64,000 nucleotides of DNA from Streptomyces cyaneus. GTDB taxonomy: Bacteria; Actinomycetota; Actinomycetes; Streptomycetales; Streptomycetaceae. Positions 53,600-62,374 of the stretch are shown here, piece by piece. The first letter of the stretch is position 1; every line of letters begins with the position of its first letter. Location of the stretch: positions 124,001-188,000 of the forward strand of contig NZ_ML138678.1 in NCBI RefSeq assembly GCF_004028635.1, read 5' to 3'. The notes beneath the pieces were generated by a model, which saw nothing but the letters and a program-made list of their open reading frames with translations, searched no databases and was not told the origin of the DNA. Position numbers and translations under genes: made by a program.

Positions 53600-55261
53600 A
53601 TGACCGTTGAGAGCGGTTACGCGGACATCTTCGGTCCGCAGGTTCCGCGCACGGCCGGCGAGGGACAGACGGCGACGTTCGCGCTGGCCTCGGCGGCCTA
53701 TCGGGACAATCCGTTCGAGGAGATCAAGAAGGCCGACAACGAATGGCATCAGACCGACGTCAAGGAAGGCCGCAAGTGGGCCAAGATCTTCCGGCCCAAC
53801 CTGGGTGAGGCCTTCTCGCGGGCGGTGGTCGACCGCATGCTCGGCAGCGGCCGCAAGCCGCTCATCCAGTCCTTCGGCACCGAGCCGCAGGTCGTCGTCG
53901 ACCACTGTCTGGCCGCCAACAACATCCGCAAGGACCGCGACCGGCTACTGAGCGCCATCATGGTGATCTGCGGTGTGCTCTTCCTGCCCGGGCTGCTGAT
54001 CTGGCTGCTGATCTTCACGCTGCGCACCACCATGACCAAGGGGGACGCGAAGCGGGGCGGTGCGCTGGCCTCGGCGCTGCTCGTCGCGGCGGGCGCGCTC
54101 GCCGTGCTCTTCCTGATCCGTATGCCGTTCACCGGCTTCTGGGCCTGGTACGCGCGCGCATCGGTCGTGATGCCCGTGGTCGGCTGGTTCTGGGCCAAGC
54201 TGGTCTGCGAGCGCACGGCGAAGGACCTGCGGGAGCGGTGGGACAGCCTGCTGGCAGGCAGCAGCGTCGGCGCGAAGGTTCCGGAGGCGGTGCCGAGCAG
54301 CCCCGGTGAGACCGCGGCCGAGCAACTGCGCCAGTCCCTCGCCAAGCTCAGCGCGGAGCAGCAGTCCAACTCCGTGTTCTACGCCGGGCCCAAGGGGATA
54401 CTCGGCATGGGCACCCGCTGGGGCAGCTGGCAGCTGGCCGAGAACCTGGTTCCCGCCCACGCCGACCGGGAGATCCACCCCTTCCGCAGCTGGGACGTCA
54501 TCCGCGCGATCCATGACCAGCTGCGCATGCTGGAGCGCGGTCCGTTGAACACCGGCGGTTTCCCGAAGCCCTCGATACGGCACTGGATCGTCACGCCGAT
54601 CGCCGAGGGCGCGAAGGCGGTGTCCCGGCCGGAGGGCACGGATGTCGACGCGTACCAGGTCAAGCAGCACGCGATACAGGACATCTGCAACAAGCAGCAG
54701 TTCGGCAGCGGTGACCGGCACTACCTGGGCGTCCAGTGGACGCTGTGGGACGGGCAGTTGATCATCACCATGCTGATCACGGTGACCGTGCTGCACGAGA
54801 CGTTGCGCATCGAGGTGACCGGCCATGCCCTCGGCCCGGTCAACGGACTGTTCACCACGAAGCCGGAGGCGCCGTCGAAGGAGGTCGCCAAGTCGCTGAA
54901 GCCGTGGGAGACCCGCAAGGTGAGCCTTCCGCTGGTGAACACCGACGAGGTGGTACGGCTGGCGGTGCGGGCCCCGATCTCCTGGTATCCCCCGCTGCTG
55001 AACTGGCTCGGCGGGACGATAGGTCTGCCCGAGCCGTTCGGGCTCCGGCACGCGTGGGCGGATCAGCCGTGGCGACACCGCTTCATGGCCGACGACGCGC
55101 TGCGGGCCGCCACGCCGGTGCTGCGGGTGGTGCATGCCGCGGCGATCAAGGTGCTGGACGAGAACGGGGTGGACACGGAGAAGTTCGGTACGCGCTCGGC
55201 GTTCCTGAGTACGGCTGTGCAGGACGCGTCGCCGAGGAAGGCCGACGTGTACGACGCGTAG
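53600..55261 (+). CDS. Large membrane protein of unknown function
   Basis: 553 residues from the ATG at 53600; a GTG at 53540 would add 20. Soluble N-terminal ~125 residues, then three hydrophobic stretches: AIMVICGVLFLPGLLIWLLI, LASALLVAAGALAVLFLIRM, and SVVMPVVGWFWAKLVC. A long C-terminal part has no motif I can name; it includes DAYQVKQHAIQDICNKQQFG, another hydrophobic pair (LIITMLITVTVLHETL), and a PWETRKVSLPLVNTD segment. Between the EF-G paralogue and a HIT gene. No function assigned. Confidence 0.85.
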   Translation: MTVESGYADIFGPQVPRTAGEGQTATFALASAAYRDNPFEEIKKADNEWHQTDVKEGRKWAKIFRPNLGEAFSRAVVDRMLGSGRKPLIQSFGTEPQVVVDHCLAANNIRKDRDRLLSAIMVICGVLFLPGLLIWLLIFTLRTTMTKGDAKRGGALASALLVAAGALAVLFLIRMPFTGFWAWYARASVVMPVVGWFWAKLVCERTAKDLRERWDSLLAGSSVGAKVPEAVPSSPGETAAEQLRQSLAKLSAEQQSNSVFYAGPKGILGMGTRWGSWQLAENLVPAHADREIHPFRSWDVIRAIHDQLRMLERGPLNTGGFPKPSIRHWIVTPIAEGAKAVSRPEGTDVDAYQVKQHAIQDICNKQQFGSGDRHYLGVQWTLWDGQLIITMLITVTVLHETLRIEVTGHALGPVNGLFTTKPEAPSKEVAKSLKPWETRKVSLPLVNTDEVVRLAVRAPISWYPPLLNWLGGTIGLPEPFGLRHAWADQPWRHRFMADDALRAATPVLRVVHAAAIKVLDENGVDTEKFGTRSAFLSTAVQDASPRKADVYDA

Positions 55262-55307
55262 GCTTCCGGCGGTTGAGCCGTGTGAGGTGGGTCTGGGTGG
55301 CCTTCCC

Positions 55308-55374
55308 TGGGGGCTGCGCCCCCAGACCTCCCTTCGGCCTGAACGGCCTCGTCCTCAATCGCCGGACGGGCTGA
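55308..55374. repeat. Intergenic repeat, copy 2 of family with 47954-48024
   Basis: CTGGGGGCTGCGCCCCCAG hairpin, then ACCTCCCTTCGGCCTGAACG, GCCTCGTCCTCAATCGCCGG and ACGGGCTGA. Same order of blocks as copy 1 with small indels. It lies between convergent genes (unknown membrane protein and HIT protein), where it may also serve as terminator. Confidence 0.8.
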
Positions 55375-55398
55375 TCGGTGTCGCCCCCGGCCGAGACA

Positions 55399-55947
55399 TC
55401 ACGCCGTCGGCCACGCCTCCGCCAGCATCTTGCGCGTGTCCGCCAGCAGCTGCGGCAGCACCCGTGTGTGGCCCACCACCGGCATGAAGTTCGTGTCGCC
55501 GCCCCAGCGCGGGACGATGTGCTGGTGGAGGTGGGCCGCGATGCCGGCGCCGGCGACGGAGCCCTGGTTCATGCCGATGTTGAAGCCGTGGGCGCCGGAC
55601 GCGGTCCGCAGGGCCGTCATCGCCTGCTTGGTCAGGGCGGCTAGCTCGATGGTCTCCGGCTCGGTGAGGTCGGTGTAGTCGGCGACATGGCGGTAGGGCA
55701 CGACCATCAGATGGCCGCCGTTGTACGGATACAGGTTGAGAACCGCGTACACCTGCTCACCGCGCTTGACGATCAGCCCGTCCTCATCGGACTTGGCCGG
55801 GATCGAGCAGAAGGGGCAGCCGTCGTCGGCTCCGGGGCCGGTCGGCTTGTTCTCACCCTGGATGTAGGCCATCCGATGGGGCGTCCACAGGCGCTGGAAC
55901 GCGTCCTGGATCCCCACTCCCCACTGCTGCTCCGGCTCACTCGTCAT
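55399..55947 (-). CDS. HIT-family nucleotide hydrolase/phosphorylase
   Basis: 182 residues from the ATG at 55947; the frame is open to 56139, but that overlaps the divergent channel gene. HIT motif AAHLHQHIVPRW (HxHxHxx, ~residues 148-159) and the zinc pair CPFC at ~44-47. This matches the Ap4A phosphorylase type found beside thrS and pgsA in mycobacteria (Rv2613c). It likely cleaves diadenosine polyphosphates or related nucleotides. Confidence 0.92.
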   Translation of the reverse strand: MTSEPEQQWGVGIQDAFQRLWTPHRMAYIQGENKPTGPGADDGCPFCSIPAKSDEDGLIVKRGEQVYAVLNLYPYNGGHLMVVPYRHVADYTDLTEPETIELAALTKQAMTALRTASGAHGFNIGMNQGSVAGAGIAAHLHQHIVPRWGGDTNFMPVVGHTRVLPQLLADTRKMLAEAWPTA

Positions 55948-56025
55948 GCGTGCAGCATATGGCTTCGTCCGTTCGCGGCGTGTCGCCGGGGCTGGCACCC
56001 GATCGCCCCGGGCCAAGCTGGGCCG

Positions 56026-56685
56026 GTGGACGATGACAGTCGTTTGGCCCGCTGGCGGCGGCACACCGAGATCGCTCTCTTCGTGGCATCGCAGATCTTC
56101 CTCGCCTCCTACGCGGTCCGCGTCCTGGGCCATGGTCATCTGTCGGAGGCCGAACTCGACCTCTGCCTCGCGCTGATGTTCGCCGCGTGGGCCATGTTCG
56201 GCTTCGACTACGCCGTGTGCTGGCGGCTCAGCGGGCAGCGCCTAGCCTTCGTACGGACGCACCTGCTGGACACCGTGGTGCTGGTGCTGCCGTTGTTGCG
56301 GCCGCTGCGGGTCGTGAAGGTGTACGAAGCCGTCCAGCGCCGGCACGGACGGCCCCGGCTCTCCCTGCACGCGCGCGTGATCGTCTACGCCGGGCTGTCC
56401 ACCCTGCTGCTGGGCTTCACCGGCGCCCTGGCCGTCTACGACCAGGAGCGCGGGGCGCCGGGCGCGACGATGCGGAGCTTCGGGGACGCCGTGTGGTGGA
56501 CGTGCTCGACCCTCGCCACGGTCGGCTACGGCGACGTCACTCCCGTCACGTCGCGCGGGCGGGTGATCGCCGTCGGGGTCATGGCCGTGGGGCTGGGCCT
56601 GCTCGGGGCCGTGACCGGCACGTTCGCCTCATGGCTCCTGCAGGTCTTCTCCCACGAGGACGACGAAAGGCCCCCGGGAGGCTGA
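56026..56685 (+). CDS. Voltage-gated-type potassium channel protein
   Basis: 219 residues from the GTG at 56026. Hydrophobic segments ALFVASQIFLASYAVRVLG, LALMFAAWAMFGFDYAVCW, TVVLVLPLLRPLRVVKVYE, then VIVYAGLSTLLLGFTGALAV, a pore loop with the selectivity filter TLATVGYGDVTPV, and IAVGVMAVGLGLLGAVTGTF. Pore plus two flanking helices and a partial sensor; no cytoplasmic RCK domain. Ions and gating not tested. Divergent from the HIT gene by ~78 bases, convergent with thrS. The RBS is weak, so the start is approximate. Confidence 0.88.
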   Translation: MDDDSRLARWRRHTEIALFVASQIFLASYAVRVLGHGHLSEAELDLCLALMFAAWAMFGFDYAVCWRLSGQRLAFVRTHLLDTVVLVLPLLRPLRVVKVYEAVQRRHGRPRLSLHARVIVYAGLSTLLLGFTGALAVYDQERGAPGATMRSFGDAVWWTCSTLATVGYGDVTPVTSRGRVIAVGVMAVGLGLLGAVTGTFASWLLQVFSHEDDERPPGG

Positions 56686-56705
56686 ACTCCCCGAGGGCCT
56701 TCGTC
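56662..56705. terminator. Bidirectional hairpin between channel gene and thrS
   Basis: About 16 pairs with a bulged A and one C·A mismatch (56662-56678 with 56690-56705). It overlaps the last codons and stop of the channel gene and lies 11 bases past the thrS stop. Confidence 0.7.
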
Positions 56706-56716
56706 ACATACGAGCG

Positions 56717-58693
56717 TCAGACCTGCGCCCGCTCCTCGACCACCGTCGCGATCTTCGCGATGGCCTCGTCGAACGGGATGCCGTTCTCCTGCGAGCCGTC
56801 GCGGTAGCGGAAGGAGACGGCGTTGTTGGCCATGTCCTCGTCGCCCGCGATGACCATGAAGGGCACCTTCTGCTTCTGGGCGTTGCGGATCTTCTTCTGC
56901 ATACGGTCGGAGGAGGAGTCGACCTCGACCCGCAGGCCCTTCTTCTTGGCGGCCGCGGCGAACTTCTCCAGGAAGTCCACGTGCCCGTCGCCGATCGGGA
57001 TGCCGATCGCCTGGACCGGGGCCAGCCAGGCCGGGAAGGCGCCCGCGTAGTGCTCGAGCAGAACCGCGAAGAACCGCTCGATGGAGCCGAACAGCGCGCG
57101 GTGGATCATGACCGGGCGCTGCTTGGAGCCGTCCGCGGAGGTGTACTCCAGGTCGAAGCGCTCCGGCAGGTTGAAGTCGAGCTGGATGGTCGACATCTGC
57201 CAGGTGCGGCCGATGGCGTCCTTGGTCTGGACGGAGATCTTCGGGCCGTAGAAGGCGGCGCCGCCCGGGTCCGGAACCAGGGGCAGGCCCTGCTTCTCGG
57301 CGACCTGGCGCAGCGTCTCGGTCGCCTCCTCCCAGACCTCGTCGGAGCCGACGAACTTCTCCGGGTCCTTGGTGGACAGCTCCAGGTAGAAGTCGGTCAG
57401 GCCGTAGTCGCGCAGCAGGCCGAGGACGAAGGTGAGCGTCTTGTCGAGCTCCTCCGACATCTGCTCGCGCGTGCAGTAGATGTGCGCGTCGTCCTGGGTG
57501 AAGCCACGCGCACGCGTGAGGCCGTGCACCACGCCGGACTTCTCGTACCGGTAGACGGTCCCGAACTCGAAGAGGCGCAGCGGCAGTTCACGGTAGGAAC
57601 GCCCGCGCGCGTCGAAGATCAGGTTGTGCATCGGGCAGTTCATGGGCTTGAGGTAGTAGTCCACGCCCTCGTCGAGCTGCATGGGCGGGTACATGCCCTC
57701 GGCGTACCAGTCCAGGTGGCCCGACGTCTCGAAGAGCTTCCCCTTCGTCGCGTGCGGGGTGTAGACGAACTCGTAGCCCTCTTCCTCGTGACGGCGCCGC
57801 GAGTAGTCCTCCATGACGCGGCGGACGATGCCGCCCTTGGGGTGGAAGACGGCGAGGCCGGAGCCGATCTGCTCCGGGATGGAGAACAGGTCGAGCTCGT
57901 TGCCCAGCTTGCGGTGGTCGCGCTTCTCGGCCTCGGCGAGGAAGTCGAGGTAGCCCTTGAGCTCGTCCTTGGACGGCCAGGCGGTGCCGTAGATGCGCTG
58001 GAGCATCGGGTTCTTCTCGCTGCCGCGCCAGTAGGCGGCGGCGTTGCGCATCAGCTTGAACGCCGGGATCGCACGGGTCGACGGCAGGTGGGGACCGCGA
58101 CAGAGGTCCTTCCAGCACAGGTCGCCGGTCTTGGCGTCCAGGTTGTCGTAGATCGTCAGCTCACCGGCGCCGACCTCGACGTCCGCGCCGTCGTCGGACG
58201 AGGCGGAGCCCTTGAGGCCGATCAGCTCCAGCTTGTAGGGCTCGGCGGCGAGCTCCTCGCGGGCGGCGTCGTCGGTCACGACACGGCGGGCGAACTTCTG
58301 CCCCCGCTTCTGGATCTCCTGCATCTTCTTCTCGATGGCCTTGAGATCCTCGGGCGTGAACGGCTTCTCGACGTCGAAGTCGTAGTAGAAGCCGTCCTTG
58401 ACGGGCGGGCCGATGCCCAGCTTGGCCTCGGGGAAGAGCTCCTGCACGGCCTGCGCCATCACGTGCGCGGTGGAGTGGCGCAGGATGTTGAGGCCGTCCT
58501 CGGAGGAGATCTCGACGCCCTCGACCTCCTCCCCGTCGACGAGCACGTACGACAGGTCCCTGAGCTCGCCGCCCACGCGCGCGGCGATGATCGAGCGCTC
58601 GCCGCCGAAGAGGTCGGCGGCCGTAGTCCCCGTCGTCACCACGCGCTCTTCCCGCTCGGAATCGCGTTGGATGATCACACGGACGTCTGACAC
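56717..58693 (-). CDS. thrS: Threonyl-tRNA synthetase
   Basis: 658 residues from the GTG at 58693, with AGGAGA upstream. TGS domain at the N-terminus ([19 protein letters not shown]), editing domain with [20 protein letters not shown], catalytic core [20 protein letters not shown] and the C-terminal anticodon domain. It charges tRNA-Thr and edits Ser-tRNA-Thr. It is next to the HIT gene as in mycobacteria, apart from the channel gene inserted here. Confidence 0.97.
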   Translation of the reverse strand: MSDVRVIIQRDSEREERVVTTGTTAADLFGGERSIIAARVGGELRDLSYVLVDGEEVEGVEISSEDGLNILRHSTAHVMAQAVQELFPEAKLGIGPPVKDGFYYDFDVEKPFTPEDLKAIEKKMQEIQKRGQKFARRVVTDDAAREELAAEPYKLELIGLKGSASSDDGADVEVGAGELTIYDNLDAKTGDLCWKDLCRGPHLPSTRAIPAFKLMRNAAAYWRGSEKNPMLQRIYGTAWPSKDELKGYLDFLAEAEKRDHRKLGNELDLFSIPEQIGSGLAVFHPKGGIVRRVMEDYSRRRHEEEGYEFVYTPHATKGKLFETSGHLDWYAEGMYPPMQLDEGVDYYLKPMNCPMHNLIFDARGRSYRELPLRLFEFGTVYRYEKSGVVHGLTRARGFTQDDAHIYCTREQMSEELDKTLTFVLGLLRDYGLTDFYLELSTKDPEKFVGSDEVWEEATETLRQVAEKQGLPLVPDPGGAAFYGPKISVQTKDAIGRTWQMSTIQLDFNLPERFDLEYTSADGSKQRPVMIHRALFGSIERFFAVLLEHYAGAFPAWLAPVQAIGIPIGDGHVDFLEKFAAAAKKKGLRVEVDSSSDRMQKKIRNAQKQKVPFMVIAGDEDMANNAVSFRYRDGSQENGIPFDEAIAKIATVVEERAQV

Positions 58694-58856
58694 CGGTCTC
58701 TCCTGACTGAAGGTGGGGTGCGGCGCCATACCAGGAGCGCGCGCATTACGCGATCGTACCGACCCCGGACGGCTGACCGCGAAACGGTCACATCAGCGGT
58801 CAGCCCTCCGCTGGGAGTGCCGTCATGGGGTCGTCGGTCGTCTGCAGCGTCGTCGT

Positions 58857-58920
58857 GGCTGGTCGCGCCCACGCGGCGGAGCCGCACACTGATACAGCCC
58901 CGCGCCCCTTCGGGCGCTGC
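58857..58920. repeat. Streptomyces-type intergenic repeat
   Basis: GGTCGCGCCCACGCGGCGGA followed by GCCGCACACTGATACAGCCC and CGCGCCCCTTCGGGCGCTGC. It has two small hairpins, GCGGC-GGA-GCCGC (58873-58885) and GCGCCC-CTTC-GGGCGC (58902-58917). Recognised as a common Streptomyces intergenic element; a related short form is at 15514-15544. It lies just after the stop of the unknown gene at 58933. Confidence 0.7.
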
Positions 58921-58932
58921 GACCGTCCCCCT

Positions 58933-60162
58933 TCAGTCCCCGCCGTCCTCTCCCCCACACGCCTCCTCGAAGAAGTCGAGGTCCTCCTGCAGCGACTTCA
59001 TCAGCCGGTCCCTCTCCGCCTCGTCCACCTGTACCGGTACGACCCCGGAGGCCCCGCTGACCTTGCGGAAGCCCCCGCGGCTCTCCAGCCGCCCGTGCAC
59101 CCGCACCGGCAGCCCGACGAGGTGTGCGTGCCCGGCGATGCGGTACGCCTCTTCGTCCAGCGTCAGCCGGACGTGCGGAATCTCGGCGCCCGCGAGGACG
59201 CGCAGCCGCACGGTGCCCTCCCCGCGCGGCCCCGACCTGCGCATGCGTACGACCGCACCGGTGATCCGCACCGGCACGGACGGCTCCTCGTGCAGATAGC
59301 GGGCCCCTGCCTCGCGCAGCACGGGCAGGTCGCCCGGCGAGAACTCGACGGGCTCCACGCCGGCCGCGCAGTCCTCGGGCACGCCGGCCGCGGGCGCCCA
59401 CTCGACGGCGATGCGTGCGCCCTCGGTACCGCGGACCAGGGCGATCAGCGCTTCGGTGAGCTCGCGGCTGACGCCCGCCTCGACGGCGCCGTCGAAGGCG
59501 TCCATGCCGCCGGTGGCCCGCTGGTAGTCGATGGCCTCGCGGGCGGCGTACAGAGCCTGGTGGAGGCGTACGGCGAGCGGGCGCCCCGTGGCGACCGGCA
59601 CGAAGGCGGCAAGGCCGGGGCCTGAAGCCGCGGAGCCGACGAGGACGTTCTCCAGCATCGCAGCGGCCGAGCGGCGGTGCCGGGCGCCGTAATAGCCGGC
59701 ACGCGCGCGTGTGGCGAGCGCCGCGGCGAGGAGCATCTGGCGGGCGGCGGTGCGCAGTTCCTCCTCGACGGTCCAGGGCGCGGCCCCGGCCGGCCCGCTC
59801 GGCGCGTCCCGCCACCAGCGGACCTCGTCGCTGGGCACCGCCAGCCCGATCAGCACCTCGCGCGCGGAGGGCATGCCGCTGCGGGAGAGGGCGTCGAGCG
59901 CCTCGCCGAGCAGGTCGTCGCTGTCGGGGAAGGCACGGGACTCGGGGACGAGCAGGCTCGTGCCGTTGCCGCCCGGTCCGGGCGGGGTCCAGCGGCCGTA
60001 GCGCCCGGCCGCTCCCCCGCGTCGCTGCCAGCCGTGCCGGTGCAGCAGGGCACTGAGCACGGCGGGGTCGACCTCGCCGGGCTCGGGGGGACGGTCCCAG
60101 GACGCTTCGACCGGGTGCGGCCGCGCTGGTCGTACCGGTTCCTCCAGGGGGCGGTGCGTCAT
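58933..60162 (-). CDS. Unknown protein coupled to the DUF4365 gene
   Basis: 409 residues from the ATG at 60162, which overlaps the DUF4365 stop as ATGA. The frame runs on to 60789 but is shadowed there. An Ala/Arg-rich helical middle (LRTAARQMLLAAALATRARA, SAAAMLENVLVGSA) and a beta-rich C-terminal third: VPVRITGAVVRMRR, GTVRLRVLAG, HLVGLPVRVHGRLESRGGFR, which looks like an OB-type nucleic-acid fold. Ends acidic. I do not recognise the family. Tight coupling with a nuclease-like gene suggests the two products work together. Confidence 0.85.
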   Translation of the reverse strand: MTHRPLEEPVRPARPHPVEASWDRPPEPGEVDPAVLSALLHRHGWQRRGGAAGRYGRWTPPGPGGNGTSLLVPESRAFPDSDDLLGEALDALSRSGMPSAREVLIGLAVPSDEVRWWRDAPSGPAGAAPWTVEEELRTAARQMLLAAALATRARAGYYGARHRRSAAAMLENVLVGSAASGPGLAAFVPVATGRPLAVRLHQALYAAREAIDYQRATGGMDAFDGAVEAGVSRELTEALIALVRGTEGARIAVEWAPAAGVPEDCAAGVEPVEFSPGDLPVLREAGARYLHEEPSVPVRITGAVVRMRRSGPRGEGTVRLRVLAGAEIPHVRLTLDEEAYRIAGHAHLVGLPVRVHGRLESRGGFRKVSGASGVVPVQVDEAERDRLMKSLQEDLDFFEEACGGEDGGD

Positions 60163-60725
60163 GGTCTGCCTCCCGTCCCGACCCGCGTCATGATCTCGCA
60201 GAGGGCCCGGTCGTCGAAGATGCGTGAGGTCGGTATCCGCACGCTGGTCCGGCGCCGGCCGGTGATCGCGTGGCCGGCCAGGTTGACCCAGTAGCAGCAG
60301 TGCCGCAGATCGAGCCGGTCGTGGCCGGCGCGCAGCCACTGTTCCTGCGACCGCGGAACGATCATCACGACCAGGATCTTGTGCACCGAGACCGGGGTGC
60401 GGGCGAGCTTCGCCAGGTGGTCGTTGTCGAGGGTGAAGGAGAAGAAGCGGCCGGGCGGGTTCGGCGCGAGCTGGTACGTGGCCTTGAGCTGGACCTTGAT
60501 GGTGACCTCGTCGTCGACCGTGTGGCCGGGCGCGCTGTGGCTGACGTGCCAGTCGATGCCGTTGTCCGGAAACGGCTGCGACAGGGAGCACCCGGCAGCC
60601 GCCGCGACGGCGTGCAGATAGCCCACCTGCAGTGTCTCCATGCAGGCGGTAGTGGCGAGTGAACCGCGATGGGGGCCCGTTCGTTCGGGCAGCAGCCCGC
60701 CCCGCTCGGGCTGCGCTATCGCCAT
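60159..60725 (-). CDS. DUF4365 protein, PD-(D/E)xK nuclease-like
   Basis: 188 residues from the ATG at 60725 with a GGAAGG site ten bases upstream; a long open frame upstream is shadow sequence. A helix with AVAAAAGCSLSQ is followed by PFPDNGIDWHVSH (D58) and VTIKVQLKATYQ (Q79-L-K81), the D...(E/Q)xK pattern of the PD-(D/E)xK fold in its Q-variant. DUF4365 occurs in toxin/defence and housekeeping settings. Here, on the core chromosome, it is coupled to an unknown gene and divergent from an exonuclease. Nuclease activity is inferred, not shown. Confidence 0.88.
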   Translation of the reverse strand: MAIAQPERGGLLPERTGPHRGSLATTACMETLQVGYLHAVAAAAGCSLSQPFPDNGIDWHVSHSAPGHTVDDEVTIKVQLKATYQLAPNPPGRFFSFTLDNDHLAKLARTPVSVHKILVVMIVPRSQEQWLRAGHDRLDLRHCCYWVNLAGHAITGRRRTSVRIPTSRIFDDRALCEIMTRVGTGGRP

Positions 60726-60893
60726 GACCAACAGCCTTCCAAGCAAAGTGAATCCCCGCGCCGGGCCGCTGAACTGCAGCGACCCGCACTCCTGTTGTGT
60801 CCTTCCGGCGTACGGCGCAAACGGCCCGGGTATCACCAAACGGGCAGAAGACGGTGCGTCAGCTGCCAAGGGTGAACGAGGGGTTGTGTAGGT

Positions 60894-61622
60894 ATGGCGT
60901 GCTGGTATGAGGGCCCGCTGGCGGCATTCGACACAGAGACGACAGGCGTGGACGTCGAGACCGACCGGATCGTTTCGGCGGCCGTCGTCGTCCAGGACGC
61001 CCCGGGCACCCGGCCGCGGGTGACCCGGTGGCTGGTGAACCCGGGTGTGCCGGTGCCGGAGGCGGCGACGGCGGTGCACGGACTGACGGAGGAGCATCTG
61101 CAGCGCAACGGCCGCTGGCCGGCGCCGGTGATGCATGAGATAGCCGAGGAACTGGCCGGACAGGCCACGGCGGCCCGGCCGCTCGTGGTGATGAACGCGC
61201 CGTTCGATCTGACGCTGCTGGATCGCGAGTTGCGCCGTCATCGCGCCTCGTCGCTGGACCGCTGGTTCGAGACGACGCCGTTGTTGGTGCTGGATCCGCG
61301 CGTCCTGGACAAGCATCTGGACCGCTATCGCAAGGGTCGCCGCACCTTGACCGACCTGTGCGCGCACTACGGCGTCACGCTGGACGGCGCGCACGACGCG
61401 GCGGCCGACGCACTGGCCTCGCTGGAGGTCGTACGGGCCGTGGGGCGCCGTTTCGCGGCCAGGCTCGAGCGCCTGTCGCCCGCCGAACTGCACACGCTGC
61501 AGGCGGTGTGGCACGCGGCACAGGCACGCGGGTTGCAGGCGTGGTTCGCGCGCAGCGGCGTCGAGGAGGCGGTGGACCCGGCGTGGCCCCTGCGGCCGGA
61601 CCTGCCGGCGGCAGCCGCCTAG
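60894..61622 (+). CDS. DEDDh 3'-5' exonuclease (DnaQ-like)
   Basis: 242 residues. ExoI motif AFDTETTGVD (D13, E15), ExoII motif VVMNAPFDLTLL (D105) and ExoIII HDAAADALASLEVV (H167, D172) give the full DEDDh set. VHGLTEEHLQRNG is the usual segment between. The C-terminal ~55 residues are helical. It could proofread, repair or process RNA/DNA; not the main polymerase epsilon chain by context. RBS region upstream GAACGAGGGG. Ends at the tRNA-Val terminator. Confidence 0.93.
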   Translation: MACWYEGPLAAFDTETTGVDVETDRIVSAAVVVQDAPGTRPRVTRWLVNPGVPVPEAATAVHGLTEEHLQRNGRWPAPVMHEIAEELAGQATAARPLVVMNAPFDLTLLDRELRRHRASSLDRWFETTPLLVLDPRVLDKHLDRYRKGRRTLTDLCAHYGVTLDGAHDAAADALASLEVVRAVGRRFAARLERLSPAELHTLQAVWHAAQARGLQAWFARSGVEEAVDPAWPLRPDLPAAAA

Positions 61623-61642
61623 GTACGCGAGGCGAGGCGCAC

Positions 61643-61672
61643 AAAAAAGCCGGTCCGCTGCTGCGGACCGGC
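61643..61672. terminator. Intrinsic terminator of tRNA-Val (bidirectional)
   Basis: A ten-bp perfect stem (61649-61658 with 61663-61672), four-base loop. On the minus strand it is followed by TTTTTT (61643-61648), the only canonical U-tract terminator I found in the window. On the plus strand it ends the exonuclease message. Confidence 0.9.
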
Positions 61673-61681
61673 CTTTCCCGG

Positions 61682-61753
61682 TGGGCGATACTGGGTTCGA
61701 ACCAGTGACCTCTTCGGTGTGAACGAAGCGCTCTCCCACTGAGCTAATCGCCC
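61682..61753 (-). tRNA. tRNA-Val (anticodon CAC)
   Basis: 72 bases without CCA. Acceptor GGGCGAT pairs with ATCGCCC, discriminator A. D-arm TTAGCTCAGTGGGAGAGC, anticodon stem CTTCG/CGAAG around TTCACAC, so the anticodon is CAC and reads GUG codons. T-arm CTGGTTCGAACCCAG is canonical. The 3' CCA is not encoded. Confidence 0.97.
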
Positions 61754-61766
61754 GGGAACGGACTGA

Positions 61767-61796
61767 ACAATACAGGTCCCCGCGCGTTTCCTTCAA
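61767..61796 (-). promoter_or_regulatory. Promoter of tRNA-Val
   Basis: TTGAAG (61791-61796), 18 bases, TATTGT (61767-61772), on the minus strand, 13 bases before the mature 5' end. Fits a vegetative promoter. Confidence 0.6.
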
Positions 61797-61813
61797 ACCG
61801 CTTGATGACCGTC

Positions 61814-62275
61814 TTAATGAGGGCCTTGCCGGCGGCCGGCCAAGTACGCCACCAGCCCTCGCCGCCCAGCCCGCATCATCAGCCAGTGGTTGGCGCGGAA
61901 GACGGGCCGCCCGGGCACGGCGAACCGCCTCAGCAGCGGCTTGTTCACGTCGACGACCTGCTCGTAGCGGGCGATGCTCCCGGTCCCCTCCGCAGTGAGG
62001 GTCCAGCGCGCCCAGCCGTCGATGTCCCCGGACATGGCGATCTCCAGCACTCCCGCCTCCCGGTCCCGCCGCACCTCGCGTGCGGTGAAGACCATGTCGT
62101 ACGGCAGGACGGAGCGGATCGTGATCACTCCGGTGGTGTCACTGAGTTTGGTCACCGCACGCACCTGCGGCCACCAGCGGGGGTAGTCCTCGGCCTGTTC
62201 CAGCACGTCGTAGACAGTGGCGGGCGGCGCGGGCAGGGCCCACAGGCTGCGGAAGCGGTAGTGGCTCCAGTCCAT
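61814..62275 (-). CDS. SRPBCC (polyketide cyclase/START-like) family protein
   Basis: 153 residues from the ATG at 62275. SRPBCC layout: SHYRFRSLWALPAPPATVYD, then VLEQAEDYPRWWPQVRAVTK, the W-x-P motif common in this family, beta strands and a C-terminal helix (HWLMMRAGRRGLVAYLAGRR). Binds some hydrophobic ligand in other members; ligand unknown here. Divergent from the membrane gene at 62375. Confidence 0.85.
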   Translation of the reverse strand: MDWSHYRFRSLWALPAPPATVYDVLEQAEDYPRWWPQVRAVTKLSDTTGVITIRSVLPYDMVFTAREVRRDREAGVLEIAMSGDIDGWARWTLTAEGTGSIARYEQVVDVNKPLLRRFAVPGRPVFRANHWLMMRAGRRGLVAYLAGRRQGPH

Positions 62276-62374
62276 GGGCCGAGTGTGCCCGACCGGCGCG
62301 TTCGTGCGGTACATGAGTACGTTCTGAGTACGCACACTCATGCCGTACGGCGTGACGCGGACCACACTCCAGGC

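Noticed and set aside
58694..58856. T-box leader before thrS
   Set aside because: No T-box bulge consensus or specifier stem found; the leader is short and the GTG has a normal RBS.
60726..61796. N-terminal extension of the DUF4365 frame, running through the tRNA
   Set aside because: It lies antisense to the exonuclease and crosses tRNA-Val and its terminator. The ATG at 60725 starts near the conserved domain.
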